This document shows positions 21,420-32,820 of a DNA stretch of 64,000 nt, one piece after another (positions within the stretch are counted from its first letter, which is position 1; the number at the start of each line of letters is the position of its first letter). The notes under the pieces were generated by a model. That model did no database searches. It was not told the DNA's origin and saw nothing but the letters and a program-made list of their open reading frames with translations. Source of the DNA: Lineus longissimus (Eukaryota; Nemertea; Pilidiophora; Heteronemertea; Lineidae). A program made the position numbers and the translations under genes. The stretch is from contig NC_088308.1 of NCBI RefSeq assembly GCF_910592395.1, forward strand, positions 13,719,001 to 13,783,000, written 5' to 3'.

Positions 21420-23201
21420 ATTTCATTTATGGAGCGTCTTAAAGAAGGAGAAGAGGAAGTGGAGAAGAAATGTCAACGTGTTCAAGTTAAAAAAGTAAGT
21501 ACCGGTAATGACTGTTACTAGTTTAGTTTGACACACTAGATACCTGGAGTACAGTCGAATCTGGTCATAACAATTAGGCTTATGGCAAAAAGCCACCAAT
21601 AATATTAGCATGCTAGATCCCTGATCTGCACATTGTCTTACTTTACATGTTGGAGCGAAACTTGGTAATATAAACTAAGAAAGAAAACGTCAGGCTCAGG
21701 GTTTTGACGACTTACTTGATGAATAGGTGAGGCCTCTGCCCCAGACACAAATGTACAGACTTTTTCACGGATTCCTCTGTTTATAACTTTACATTTCATT
21801 GAATCACTTGTTAGAGCATTTACTCCACAATGAAATTATATGATTTGCACTTTTTGCTCTTTTTCAGACGCCCAAGGAGACACCAGTAAGAACTAAACCA
21901 ACCAAACACACAACAAGTGACTTTCTGAACTCTGATAAAGTGCATCTATCATATCGGACTAAGAAGTCAAGACACGAACAGACAATGCCAGCTTTACGAA
22001 ACATTCATGGGAATGGCAAGAATGACAGACCAGTAAAAGATGGACTTTGGCACAGTTTGACCACCATTCGTGAACCGAATGAATTGTCAGATCGAATAAA
22101 AAGAAGCAAAGTCTGTAAGAAAATTTTACCTGTAACTAAGCCACCAATTGAAAGTGAAACTGAAAAAATGGCTTCATCCAATAAAGTAATGTACAAGGAT
22201 GGCCTTTTCAGTAAAAGGTAATATTGTGCCATACGGTCTGAGTGTAAAAATCTCTTGCCATATTCTGATCTAATTGATAGGATCAATGAGTTGCATAGGT
22301 CTGAGAATATTATTCCTCTTGACGGTGTTCCAGGCTTCCATAGGAAATTTGAATGCTTTCTGCTAGAGCTTGCTGAAATATATCTCAGTATTGATGAGCA
22401 TTTGACAAAAAGAGGTTGTGGGTTGAATTGGTTTGGAAAGGAGCCAGGTCATTTTGTTATAGCTTTAGGTGCTGATGGTGCTCCATATAGGAAATTCAAA
22501 ACTACTACTTCTTTGCATGTTTCAGTTTTGAATGTTCAAGAAAAAGTTGCTAGTTGTGACCACAATTACCTTGTTTTGGGGGCAGATGTTGATGAAGGCC
22601 ACCCGTGTGTGATGGAATATGTAAAAAAATTGTTTGAAGAAAAGAGGGAAATTGAAACTAAATCTTATGTTGTAAATGAATGTATAGTTAGATTTTCTCT
22701 TGAGCTTGTTCCCTCAGATAACAAATGGTTGGCGACGTTAACAGGGGAACTTAATAATGCGGCTACCTACCCATCCACGTTCGCTAAAATTCATAAAGAT
22801 CACCTTGGTAACCTTAATCAGGTTGTTAATGATACAATTCCGCTATGGAAATATTCAGATCGATTCAGTCATGCTGAGAGATTCGACACACTTAAAACGA
22901 AAACAACTGATCGCAGCAAAATTTTGAAAGAAATTGCATCCTTAGGGTCAGAACAAGAATTCGCCCCTATCATTGGCGATAATATAGACAAGGCTAAGAT
23001 TGATCCCTTGCATACTAAAAACAACATGTGTCAACAAATGAACAATTTGATACTTAAAGAAGCTACTTCATGCTCTGACCAGGTTATTTTCAAAGCCTCT
23101 CGTTAAATGGAAAGTCCTGTTTTTTCTTATTCTCCATTTGGGAAATATTTGATTGCTATCAGAGATTTTCTTAAAGCCGGTAAACTGTATATATGTTCGA
23201 A
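21420..23201 (+). pseudogene. Unrecognised spliced gene, transposase-like, truncated
   Basis: Exon 21420-21494 starts after tcatctacAG, contains ATG at 21429 and ends before GTAAGT. It joins in phase 0 to an exon starting at 21868 after ctttttcAG. The second exon is open except for TAA at 22219-22221 and TAA at 23104-23106, and the frame continues in register past both. A basic N-terminal part is followed by blocks such as FVIALGADGAPYRKFKTTT, NYLVLGADVDEGHP, ATLTGELNNAATYPSTFAK and IGDNIDKAKIDPLHTKNN. The spaced acidic residues and final His look like an RNase H-fold enzyme, and I associate similar proteins with multicopy families in marine invertebrates (from memory, unverified). The coding run is cut at 23201 by a hairpin-ended element. 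Function unknown. Confidence 0.55.
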
Positions 23202-24792
23202 CAAGAGGCCCAAGGGCCTGGCGCTCAGCTGAGTTAATATCATTAATATCTTCCCGGTGTTTAGTTCATTATGCATGAAAATGGCATGCTCCATGGTATT
23301 TGATATCCTTTTGCGTTCACTATGGTACCAATGTTTTTGGTTGACATAATTATGCCACTGTTCATTCCTCAATCCTGACCATAATTCGGGTGAAATCATC
23401 GTATGAAAATATTTACCGAAACATGAAGTTTATGCCATGAATGAGGATACTCATTGTCATAGCCTCGTTTACAAGTACGAAGTATTTTCCCGCGAATATT
23501 CAAAACTGCTTGGCTCCTTGCCAGTTAAATAACATGTGACTATACACAAAATAGAAAACTTTGATGGAAATTGCAAATCATTTTTTTATCTATCAGGGGA
23601 AACAAGCTGATGATGATCAAATAAATCATTCATGAGAAATCGTTTTGTTGCTGAAGCTTGCATGACGAAGTTAATGCTAAACCTTTTCTTGTGCTTTACT
23701 GGGCCACCGTAGTTTTCTATTTAGACCAGCGATGGCGTCATTTCTGGTGATTCCCTACGTTGTCCAAGGAGCGCTTTTTAAAATGTGCCATTTGGTATTG
23801 TACAGTATGCAATGTATTTTTTCAGCGCTGCCAGTTGCCGAACAGAATGCCGTAGCTCCCTCAATTTCCAATCAATTTTTATGGGAGTGACATTATTGTA
23901 TTGCTTAGAATGTCTACTTTTTACTCATGAAAGAATCGTAGAACTAAAACTTAATAGGCGAACAGAATCATGCCGATTCACTGCACATACTGTGGGAATT
24001 CTCCACTTCAAAATACATCGATCGGCGATGTCATCGCGAACAGAGCATTTCCGATATCGTTTTCACAGAAATGTGGCCAAATTTTCAAGAACTAATTTCT
24101 GAAAGTAGTCCCTAAAGACCTTATGACTACCACTGAAACGAACTAGTGATAATATCGCCTACCAGACTACTTTTTAAGCAGAAAATTGGGTAGGCCTACT
24201 TGAGTGTCATTGAGCTCCAGGCGTAAACAACATGCCGCCATTTTGTCTCCGCTTCGGTATTTCGTACGCCGCTTATAATGCACCTTCTCAATTAAAACCA
24301 ACATAATAAGGCCTTACATCGTTGATTGAATAGGAACACCACACAAAACACAATAAAGTGGGGGTACAATCGATTACGAAGCTGAAGTGAACAGTGATTT
24401 ATTCCTGGAGCTACTGCTTTTGTTGTGTAGCTGCCATGTTTTGAGAACTGGCAAATAGGAGACTTCATTGATGGCTGACGTCATCGGGCGGGAATTTGAA
24501 TCGGCAGAAATAATTAAAAGGCAGGTAGCGCCCTCTCCTGTTAAAATTTTGAACTTTTTCTCAATAAAATAGATTTTCAAGAATTTTATCTTAATATTAG
24601 AGCATATTTCGACTAATTCTGCTGCTCCTATGCCGATATAGGCCAGTTTCCTTCATGCACTCTCGCTCGCAGGAAGTAGGTCGAATGGCGACAAATTTTG
24701 TTTTGAAAGTAGAGTTTGACCAGAAGTATCCAGAAATGCAAAATTGAAGTCTCTAGGTCTTACGGTTACAAAATGTGCACCATGGGTTTAAC

Positions 24793-24826
<34 letters not shown>

Positions 24827-24891
24827 ACAGACGGACGCCACTGAACAACTTATTTGACAAGCTCGGCTGACTTAGTCAGCTGAGCTAAAAA
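23202..24891 (+). mobile_element. Hairpin-ended element family A, copy 1 (HINE/pearl-like)
   Basis: The 5' end is CAAGAGGCCCAAGGGCCTGG, holding the palindrome AGGCCCAAGGGCCT, then gcGCTCAGCTGA. The 3' end is a near-perfect hairpin, GCTCGGCTGAC TTA GTCAGCTGAGC, followed by TAAAAA. An ATGG/ACGG microsatellite (24792-24835) sits just before the 3' hairpin. An almost identical copy occupies 55546-57238. There is no coding sequence and no obvious target duplication. Subterminal inverted GCTCAGCTGA, a 3' hairpin and an internal microsatellite resemble Helentron-derived HINEs or oyster pearl elements (inference). Confidence 0.8.
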
Positions 24892-25164
24892 TGTATAAAT
24901 TGCCTCTTTACAGTTTCAAATTAATATTATTCATTAAAATGGCTACAGAATGTGATATGTTGATTGTTTTACTGGTGGTTGATATTTTTTAACTTAAAAT
25001 AAAATGTTGAATTTCAATTTTTGTGTTGATGTCTTCAGAAATGATTTTTTCTTCTGATTCTCAATACCGGAAACAAAGTGGGGAAATTTTTCTAATCCAG
25101 GGAGGGGGAATTGCATCACATCAGACTACATGTACCACTGCAATAAGTGGGAACAACAATTTGT
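24892..25164. other. Spacer, nothing recognised
   Basis: Short AT-rich stretch between the hairpin-ended element and the terminal exon of the next gene. Confidence 0.4.
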
Positions 25165-28100
25165 TTACTGGGCAACACCATATTTATTCAAAACCTTGTA
25201 ATAAGCAGATACAAAAAGCCTCTTGCCCGTCTTGTTGTACCTAACAGTGAATGGTCGCATCTCGTCCACCACTACATTCATCTTGTTTCCCTGAAATGAA
25301 AAAGAGGAATCATTTAGGGTCATTAGATTACATTTCCAGCAACTGCATAGATTAGGCCCATAGATTATCAATGGAGTGGATTTCAAAAAGGGGGGCAGGG
25401 GTCATTTGTCAGAAGTCAAGGGTAGGCCTACTTCATTTCAAATAGATCCAAATGTCTGTCGGGGAAATGTGAGTCCTAGAATCCAACAATGCATTTTACC
25501 TTTCGATCACTCTTCCTCAGGAGGTCTTTCCTATCATGGCCCTCCTCCATCCCCCAGAAATTAAACAATACCACCACCTTCTCCTTGCTTGTTATAGTAA
25601 GTGTTGTGGTTGACCTGGTCGAGCGTTCTACGGTCCGATACGAATTTGTCGTCAAGAGGAACCGGACCTCCTCAAAAACACTTGATGGTACATCTCTGAA
25701 ATAAGAAATTGCAAAGAGTAATTAATAGTAGTTCATTAGGCCTAAATGCCAAAGGGCTGAGGCCAACAATGTGGGTGTTTAGGGCTGGACCAAGTTAATT
25801 GTCTGTTTGCAGCTCAGCAACCTACCCAAGGTTTTCACACAAACCCCAAAATGTACTAGTGTGCTTAAAGCCAACAAGTCAAGGTTACGAACCCATGAAG
25901 ATTTAATATTTAGGCCTACACTTACCGAGCAATCTGAATACACCTCCGGGGATCGTCACTCTCATCAACAGCAGCATTTTTTTGTGGATGAGACCAATCT
26001 CACTAACGACCATTGGATAAATCTGAAATAAATCAATAAAAAATATGTATTGATATGGCAGTGAGTTGAGTAGGTTTTGCTTGGATATTTTGGGTTATAT
26101 GAAGGCCTACGGTTATGTAATTGTAGGCCTACATGTTGGCTATTGTATGCAAAAATGAGGCCTTGGCTAAAGTCCTCTAAAATGTCGTTTAATTGTGCCG
26201 GCTCTAAGGAATCCTCTTAGCGCAAAGAGGCCTCTAGTTCTGAAATGGCTCATTTATACAGTGATCCCCCCCCCCCCAAAGTTATCTGTTCTTTAAGTTC
26301 AAATTATCATATTCCAAAAGGCCAAAGCCATAAATGGGCCAATTTTTTGGCTCACTAGTACTAGTCGATTGAAAATTCCCGCCCACGAGTTCCCGCCAAA
26401 ATCAATTAACTGCATGTTCTTGGCAACATAATCAGGCGGTGAAGGTGATGATGTTATGGTCCGTCAACTTGCACTCAATACCAGTCAATGGCAGATTACA
26501 GTTGATCAATCGTGTATCTAATATCAAACAATACCAAAATATTTATAATCTAATGTTTTTAATTCTTGAAATTCATTGTACTTAGCTTCCCTGGATAAAG
26601 AAAAATAATATGATGATGTCATGGTACGCCGCCATCATTCGGAAGACTTCGGGAATGTTCAGTCCTATCAGAACTATGAACTGCACTGGATGACACGTGC
26701 TTGACATGGTCCTATAAAACCACTGATTGATAAATTGTTTGAAATAATTTTTATTACTTTCAATAATATTGTAACATACAGATGAATCCCAGGGCTAGGC
26801 TATCAAGCATTATTAGCCCTGGTTATTATTACATAGAGAAAAGTGAAAGATGGCAGAGAAGAATTAAACAAACAAGGATATGATAATTGAAAACAGGCTT
26901 CATAAGTTAAAGAATGGCGAGTTCAGCAATAAAGGTGCTGACTCTAGTAACGATAAAGATATTGTCTACAATAGACAATCTGTAATGGCCATTCAATAAC
27001 ACCTGCAGCCTGTCTTCTTGACAAAGGTTGTAGAATATAAAGGTGAATGATGGCAGCGTATTCAGGTCATCAAGAAGATCAACCCTAAGCATGTCGGCAA
27101 GAGGGCAATTGAAGAAGAGGTGGCGTGTGGTTTGCGCCTTGTGTCCGCATTTACAGTAAGGGTCGTTAACATTTACAAAGTTATGAGAAAACAGGTGGTT
27201 TTTGAATATAAGGTCACATCTGGTCCTATTCAAAACGATTTCAGCTTGACGGGGTAGGTTTAGTTTGGGCGTAGCCATGGACATTTGATTCCTGCCTAGG
27301 AATAGTCTTAAGTGATATTTGAAAGAGTTTCGAGAGTAACGAGTTTGGACATCTATTGGAAGGGAAGACCAGTGCCTAATTGAGCTGGGTATTGTGGATT
27401 TTGTGAGATTCTGCGACATGTTTCTAGGAAGATTGTAGGTTCTGCGATTTCTAAGACGCCCGTCAAAGACGGGGTTTCGATACTGAACAAATTCATTGTG
27501 AACGTAAGTAGGTATATTGTTATGTTCAACATCGTACATCAGGATTAACTTTTTCTCCGTTCTCCGCCTTCCAAGGGTCACCCAGCCCAGACAGTCAAGA
27601 ACCTTGGTGGTATTAGTGCCCCATATGCAACCACTCACAATCAGGGCAGCCCGATAATGAACCTTATCGAGTCTAGATAGTAAAGTGATGTTTGCCGAGT
27701 CGAAAATGACAGAACCATACTCCAAGTGAGGTAATATGAATGAGAAATAAAGCTTCTCGAGGTGTTTGGACTGTAGTGAACCCTGCAAAGTTTTTAATGG
27801 GTTCAATAAGTTGTTACATTTACCCACGACATACAAAATGTGATGCTCAAACGACAGTGTTTCATCCAGTATGATACCAAGATGTTTGTGAGACTGGCCA
27901 CGGGGGATAACACTCCCATTTAGTTCAAGATAACCAAAGTTGCGGACCTTACGACGAGGTGAGTGGTAAATAACCTCCTTGCTTTTCTCAGCTTTGAAGT
28001 CTAGCTTCCATCTTTTCGACCATGCAAGAAGACTGTGAAGGTCTTCCTGAATTAATTTTGTTGACAGATTGATGTCCTCTGCGTAGCTTACTGGCAGAAA

Positions 28101-29159
28101 TAGTGAGCAGTCATCGGCATAGATATACAAGGTACAGTTCCTAACATATTCACTTAAATCATTAATGTAAATAAGAAACATGAGAGGCCCCAGTATTGAT
28201 CCCTGGGGTACTCCTGAGTATACGTAGCCTGGTTGGGTCAGGTTGGATAATGTGTTATTAACCCTGACTCTGACACCTCTACCATTCAAATGGGACTGAA
28301 GGAGATTAAAAATATTTCCAATAATACCATAGCCTTTGAGCTTCTTTAGCAAGAGATAATGTGGTACGGCATCAAATGCCCCTGAGATATCGAGAAAGAC
28401 GCCCCTTGTTACCCGTTTGGCATCATTGTTTGACAAGATATTGTGAACAATGGCGACAAGTTGTTTCTGAGTATCGTGACCTGGCAGGAATCCGGATTGA
28501 CGTTCAAACAACAAGTTATCCTCCTGAAGGTACCTCAAGATAGCCTCATACACTGTGCGTTCAAATACCTTTGACAACGAATTCAGTAAGGTTACCGGCC
28601 TGTAGTTATCGGTTGAACATTTCGATCCCTTGTTTTTGAATATGGGAACAACAATACCCACCTTCCAGGCTGAAGGGAAGTGACCTGACAGCAACAATAA
28701 GTTAAATAACCGACTTAACGGTTCGTCCAGGGAACCAGCAACCAGCTTTATCATTTTGTTAGTAATACCATCAATGCCCCCGGCCTTTGATGAGTCTAAC
28801 TTTAGCAAAAGCTTCCTGATTTCTTCCTTAGAGACATGTAGATCTGATAACGAACGCTCGGTTCTTCTGCCAAAATCAGGAACCGTAGATGTGACGTAGT
28901 TGTGATGAAATTTAGCTGAGAAGTGATTGAGGAAATGAGGAGCTTAGTTTAGCCGTCTTACCTGTATGAGATGGTGTTGCCTCGACTTAGCTCGGCCGTG
29001 TCCGTCGGGATGGTACTTCCTCGACAGGCATTCCACCATGCCTTCAAATTCATGGCAGAAGGCCACAAACCTTGCCCTCTCACCGCCAGAAAATCGGGTA
29101 GAGAGTCCTCTCCGAACATTGGAGAAAGCTATCTTAAACTCGGGCCCAAGATTGTCCAT
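25165..29159 (-). CDS. Unknown four-exon gene nested in the Cav3 intron
   Basis: The model is 29159-28962 (ATG, 66 codons, ends ACAG/GTAAGA), 26022-25926, 25693-25500 and 25290-25165 (stop TAA). Every junction has AG and GT, and the phases are 0, 1, 0, giving one uninterrupted frame of about 204 residues. It begins MDNLGPEFKIAFSNVRRGL, is basic after residue 50, has a hydrophobic stretch near 75-95 (KKMLLLMRVTIPGGVFRLL), a Thr/Ser-rich part, and ends RLFVSAYYKVLNKYGVAQ. I recognise no domain. The acceptor of exon 3 is ambiguous by two bases (25693 or 25695); the phase favours 25693. The first intron holds a LINE starting only about 16 nt after the donor. It lies on the Cav3 strand but matches no Cav3 segment. 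Could be a host gene or a relic of a transposon ORF. Confidence 0.5.
26740..28946 (-). mobile_element. 5'-truncated LINE in the first intron of the nested gene
   Basis: Element sequence begins about 28946, just after the donor of the unknown gene, and runs on the same strand to an AT-rich 3' tail with AATAAA at 26755-26750. The ORF is described in the next entry. No endonuclease domain and no 5' UTR remain. No target duplication could be fixed. Confidence 0.8.
26907..28943 (-). CDS. Non-LTR retrotransposon reverse transcriptase (partial ORF2)
   Basis: A long intact frame (633 residues from the first ATG at 28808, open to about 28943) encodes an RNA-directed DNA polymerase of the LINE type. 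Order: KAGGIDGITNKMIK, WKVGIVVPIFKNKG, NYRPVTLLNSLSKVFE, FLDISGAFDAVPH with catalytic Asp, GVPQGSILGPLMFLIYINDL, and the YADD box (TLYIYADDCSLF). A thumb region follows (HKHLGIILDETLSFEHHI), then a C-terminal zinc-finger-like CKCGHKAQTTRHLFFNCP. The layout fits the Jockey/CR1 group, but the clade is not resolved. The N-terminal endonuclease is missing through 5' truncation. The lack of stops across more than 600 codons suggests a recent insertion. Confidence 0.9.
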   Translation of the reverse strand, partial: APHFLNHFSAKFHHNYVTSTVPDFGRRTERSLSDLHVSKEEIRKLLLKLDSSKAGGIDGITNKMIKLVAGSLDEPLSRLFNLLLLSGHFPSAWKVGIVVPIFKNKGSKCSTDNYRPVTLLNSLSKVFERTVYEAILRYLQEDNLLFERQSGFLPGHDTQKQLVAIVHNILSNNDAKRVTRGVFLDISGAFDAVPHYLLLKKLKGYGIIGNIFNLLQSHLNGRGVRVRVNNTLSNLTQPGYVYSGVPQGSILGPLMFLIYINDLSEYVRNCTLYIYADDCSLFLPVSYAEDINLSTKLIQEDLHSLLAWSKRWKLDFKAEKSKEVIYHSPRRKVRNFGYLELNGSVIPRGQSHKHLGIILDETLSFEHHILYVVGKCNNLLNPLKTLQGSLQSKHLEKLYFSFILPHLEYGSVIFDSANITLLSRLDKVHYRAALIVSGCIWGTNTTKVLDCLGWVTLGRRRTEKKLILMYDVEHNNIPTYVHNEFVQYRNPVFDGRLRNRRTYNLPRNMSQNLTKSTIPSSIRHWSSLPIDVQTRYSRNSFKYHLRLFLGRNQMSMATPKLNLPRQAEIVLNRTRCDLIFKNHLFSHNFVNVNDPYCKCGHKAQTTRHLFFNCPLADMLRVDLLDDLNTLPSFTFIFYNLCQEDRLQVLLNGHYRLSIVDNIFIVTRVSTFIAELAIL

Positions 29160-30022
29160 TTTAATTATTATTTGGAAATGACTTTATTCCCGCTAAAGCC
29201 CTGTGGGGGTCGGGTCGAGCAAAGCGTGGGGGTGGAGGTAGGGGAGGTCCGTTCCTCAATTCGCCTTTCAGGGCATAGTGGAGAGAGTAACTTGACATTT
29301 AGTTCAGTACTCTTAGGTATACGCTTCCCGTTATTAATTGGCAGACTGGGCACCAAAATCATTCTCTTTCTGTACGGGGAGGTAGGTGGTAACCGCGGTG
29401 CACCCCACCTCATTATAGAATCTCCCCGGAGAATCTCATACTAAAAACCTCGAATAAACTTCCCAGCACTTCACAATACCGGAGAGCTTCTTTTTTTAAG
29501 AAGATAAGCTTTTTTTGATAGTTTTGATTCATTATTAGATATATTAATCAAACTTAGACATGGCGAAAGTGTTCAACGATCGTGCATCGCAATCATCAAA
29601 ACCCTCCTCGCCATCATATCATTACATGCATCATGCATGCGATTCGATATAATGTATCAATTTTATTGGCTCGCATCTCAAAGCACAGCGGCTCGCAGTA
29701 CAAATGTATCTTTCTCGGACGTGGTCTGTTGCGTCGCTCCACTCTCCAAAGCGCGGCCCGGGCAAAATTAATGTAAGTCGTACTGGCGTAGCGGCGAGTG
29801 GTTTGACGTCGGGGCCGAGGCCATCTTCGGGTTACGTCGTGTACTTCGGAGCGTAGCTTGGCAAAGGTTTGTAGCGTCATGGATGGCGCTGCAGTGTACA
29901 GTGGTACCTTTGTAACTACAGCATACATGCATGATTCTACTGATCATTTGCCCGCTGTAGCCTGCCCCCAACAGCGAAATCCGCGGGGGGCGCACCCTGT
30001 AGGCGCAGGAGGAATGACTAAT
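29160..30022. other. Upstream region of the nested gene, no gene recognised
   Basis: The sequence becomes moderately GC-rich with many CpG from about 29690. It would contain the promoter of the minus-strand gene starting at 29159 if that gene is real; the 30 bp before its ATG are AT-rich (aataataattaaa). Overlapping open frames on both strands have no recognisable content. Confidence 0.35.
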
Positions 30023-30383
30023 GCAAGTATCAATTCGTTTCTTGTACCCCCCCTCCTCAAGGGTAGTTAAGCTATCACCACTAATCTTTGCCGATGCTTG
30101 AGTAGAATTTATTTTTCCTTTAGTGAAAATTTGGCGAAGCTGGAAAGAATAAGGATGCTGATGTGTCGATGTCTTGTCGAACATACAGCCTTACCCAGTA
30201 AAATTAGTTTGGTTACTTTATATGACGGTGATAACTGATATATTGTTGATGGTGATGTCTTGACGAAAGAAAAAGTAGCATTGGTGAAAAAAGGGTGATG
30301 CTTGAGCCTTAAGATGTCGTTATAGGGTGATAAGGTGTCGTACCCTTGAGGAGGGGGGGTACAAGACACGAATTGATACTTGC
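30023..30383. repeat. Inverted repeat with 43-bp arms
   Basis: The left arm 30023-30065 and right arm 30341-30383 are reverse complements with a single mismatch. They begin GCAAGTATCAATTCG and contain TTGTACCCCCCCTCCTCAAG. The 275-bp loop is AT-rich and does not code. Weak pairing continues inward (tatcacc). I see no target duplication, so it may be a MITE with lost flanks or a foldback structure. Confidence 0.85.
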
Positions 30384-30627
30384 GCTTGCCCCCGTGGCCC
30401 CGGGCTTGGAGGGGCCGCTTGGGCTGCCCGCCACCCCGCCCCTTCCTGAGCAGCGGTGGCGCTTATTGGAGCGGAGAGGGGAGCCTCAGTTTCTGCCTGC
30501 ACTTAGGAACGAAAGGAAGAGGAGCACCGCGAGGACGAGGACCAAAGAGGGGCCGAGGAACCTCAGAGGAATTGAGCCACATCCTGACGATACCTGCCTG
30601 TGGCCAAAGTAGAGGACCGTGGGTGGG
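30384..30627. other. GC-rich, CpG-rich segment
   Basis: About 230 bp with the highest GC of the window, between the inverted repeat and MITE M9 copy 2. Open frames on both strands reflect base composition. No domain is seen. Confidence 0.4.
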
Positions 30628-31488
30628 CAAGAGGATACAGCGGTGGCGTCATATCACGTGATCACATCCAATATTACTGCTCGCTATGGCCGACAGCACC
30701 AGCACTGAACACATCTCCACGTCTCACTGTCTGGTGCGCTCCTGTGCACATAAACACCAATAGACATGAAATATTGCAATACCTAGTATGGATTCTTCCT
30801 GTGTAAAATAAAATTTACAGAGCAGATTAACTTCCACGAATAAAAAAGACGTTTGGCGTGGCCAAAGTGCGGAAATAATGTCTCCGCTAAAATACACTAC
30901 GAAATACACTAGGCAATGCACTACGCGATACACGGTAGAGATGCAGTTGAGTTTGTTATTGTTTTGACTTAGAAGCCCGCCCATATCATAATATATTCAT
31001 GTATTCATGAAATATCAACTCATTTCTGTCCCATACAACTCAAAGAACAGTCAATTTTTCCTTAAATCATCACCGAAACCGCGATATCCGCAGGAAGATT
31101 TCATTCTAGTGTCCGAAAATGCATGATCTTACAGGGGCGCTAACTCAACAAATAGAGGGGATCTATGGGGATCTATGCGAGTTTTAGGTGCTACAATTCT
31201 CGAACTTGAAAATCTGTAAACATGCCTCCAAATCCCATTATGATAATGAAGAGATTGCCCAATATCTAGGAGACTGTTTTGAAACCATCGCTAATTTTGG
31301 AAGATCGGTGCCCGGCTATTTGGTTTTAAAAACCCTATTTTTCCCCATCAAAACAGCACTTTCCATTATTCAAATGATAACTTATTGTCTGAAGACTTAT
31401 TTCATAGCAGAAAAGTACTAATAACTCTGATTTGATTCGAAAAATCTAACTTTATTTGATGACTTGATTTTCCCTTGGCCGTGGATCG
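30628..31488 (-). mobile_element. MITE family M9, copy 2 (one end lost)
   Basis: It begins CAAGAGGATACAGCGGTGGC, a decayed form of the family end, and aligns through to the ggccgtggatcga block, where copies 1 and 3 continue for about 70 bp to the other terminus. The copy stops at about 31488 against a different repeat (31494 onward). Orientation is opposite to copy 1. Confidence 0.85.
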
Positions 31489-31493
31489 AAGAC

Positions 31494-32820
31494 CAGACCA
31501 CTAATGAATATTCATAGGTTGGAGGGTCAAGGCCTATCAATTAGACAAGTGCATGTTTTTAACTCTCAAGTACATATTTGGAGAGGTATTGAAAAAATAT
31601 TTGCTGTGTTAAGTCTACAGATATAAAGAAATTATTTAATGAAAAAATTAATTTCGAATTTTGCTAATTGGGTAATAGGGGGCGTGTTTTGAGTTTTTTC
31701 TGCCAGTTGGCTGAAAAGAGTGGAAATATCAAAGTCTGTCTAATTTGTCGATTATCAAAAAATTTCCGTGGTCAACTACCAGTTTATTTTTCACCATTTA
31801 CTTGCCCGACTGTCCGGAATGTCATAACAAAATTTTAGATTCACAACCCCACGCAGTATTTGATGCGTCGCGGTCAAACACTGACAATTTAACTGCTAAA
31901 AGGCTTAAAAAATCAATTGTGGTCTTGTCTCCATTTACACTACATTTTGGGTCAATTTAGTGAAAAATTTGAATGTGCTCAAATCACTCTAATTCATTTA
32001 GAATATTGTATTGCTGATGATTTAAGGTCAAAACAAGCTAAAACAATGAGAAAAAAATTAATTTGACCCCAATATGAGCCAACCTAGCCCCGGTCTAAGT
32101 TCGGTTTCATTTTTACAAGTCTTGTTGTGTTGCCATTCATTTTGTAATTTCTTTGAAACTACTTAGGCCTTGATTCTGAAAGTTGTGCCCTAAGCAGCAA
32201 AGATATTCCTAAAATCACATCCTAAATTTTCAGCTCCATAGCTTGCTTATTCTGGCCAGGGCTGGTCTTTGAATTTGGTGCTGTTGGCTGCAAAATCATG
32301 ACTTTTTGTCGATTTTGTCCTCTTTCGTTGCTTTTGGCACAGTTGTACCACTCTTGGAAATGTCTCTCATTTCTCCAAAAATGTCCAGATATCCCTTTCC
32401 TTTGTTGGAGAGTTGTGGGATGTCATGTACATTAGTTTGAAAAAATTCTCAAAATGTTGACCCCTGAAATCTACCTTCATTGAGACAAGACCACTAATGA
32501 ATATTCATAGGTTGGAGGGTCGAGGCCTATCAATTAGACGAGTGCATGTTTTTAACTCTCAAGTACATATTTGGAGAGGTATTGTGTGGCAAGTCTACAG
32601 ATATAGGGGGCGTGTTTTGAGTTTTTTCTGCCAGTTGGCTGAAAAGAGTGGAAATATGAAAGTCTGTCTAATTTGTCAATTATCAAAAAAATTACGTGGT
32701 CAACTACCAGTTTATTTTTCACCATTTACTTGCTCGACTGTCCGGAATATCATAACAAAATTTCACAACCCCACGCAGTATTTGATGTGTCGCGGTCAAA
32801 CATTGACAATTTAACTACAA
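31494..32820. repeat. Pair of direct repeats, ~470 and ~335 bp
   Basis: 31494-31960 and 32488-32820 both start AGACCACTAATGAATATTCA (close to it in the second copy) and share ggttggagggtc, tcaagtacatatttggagagg, tgagttttttctgccagttgg and ccacgcagtatttgatg. The second copy lacks about 75 bp present in the first. 31970-32480 between them looks single-copy. No reading frame is conserved between the copies. Confidence 0.75.

Noticed and set aside
22255-23106. Separate gene starting at 22255
   Set aside because: The codon there is ttg, and the frame is continuous upstream with 21868-22218 apart from one TAA, so it is the same exon.
23785-24102. 105-codon frame repeated at 56129-56446, and 24374-24580 repeated at 56726-56932
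   Set aside because: Conserved only because the whole 1.69-kb family-A element is duplicated almost identically; differences fall without codon bias and no domain is visible.
28361-28543. Plus-strand frame inside the LINE, and similar short frames
   Set aside because: Shadows of the long intact reverse-transcriptase frame on the other strand.
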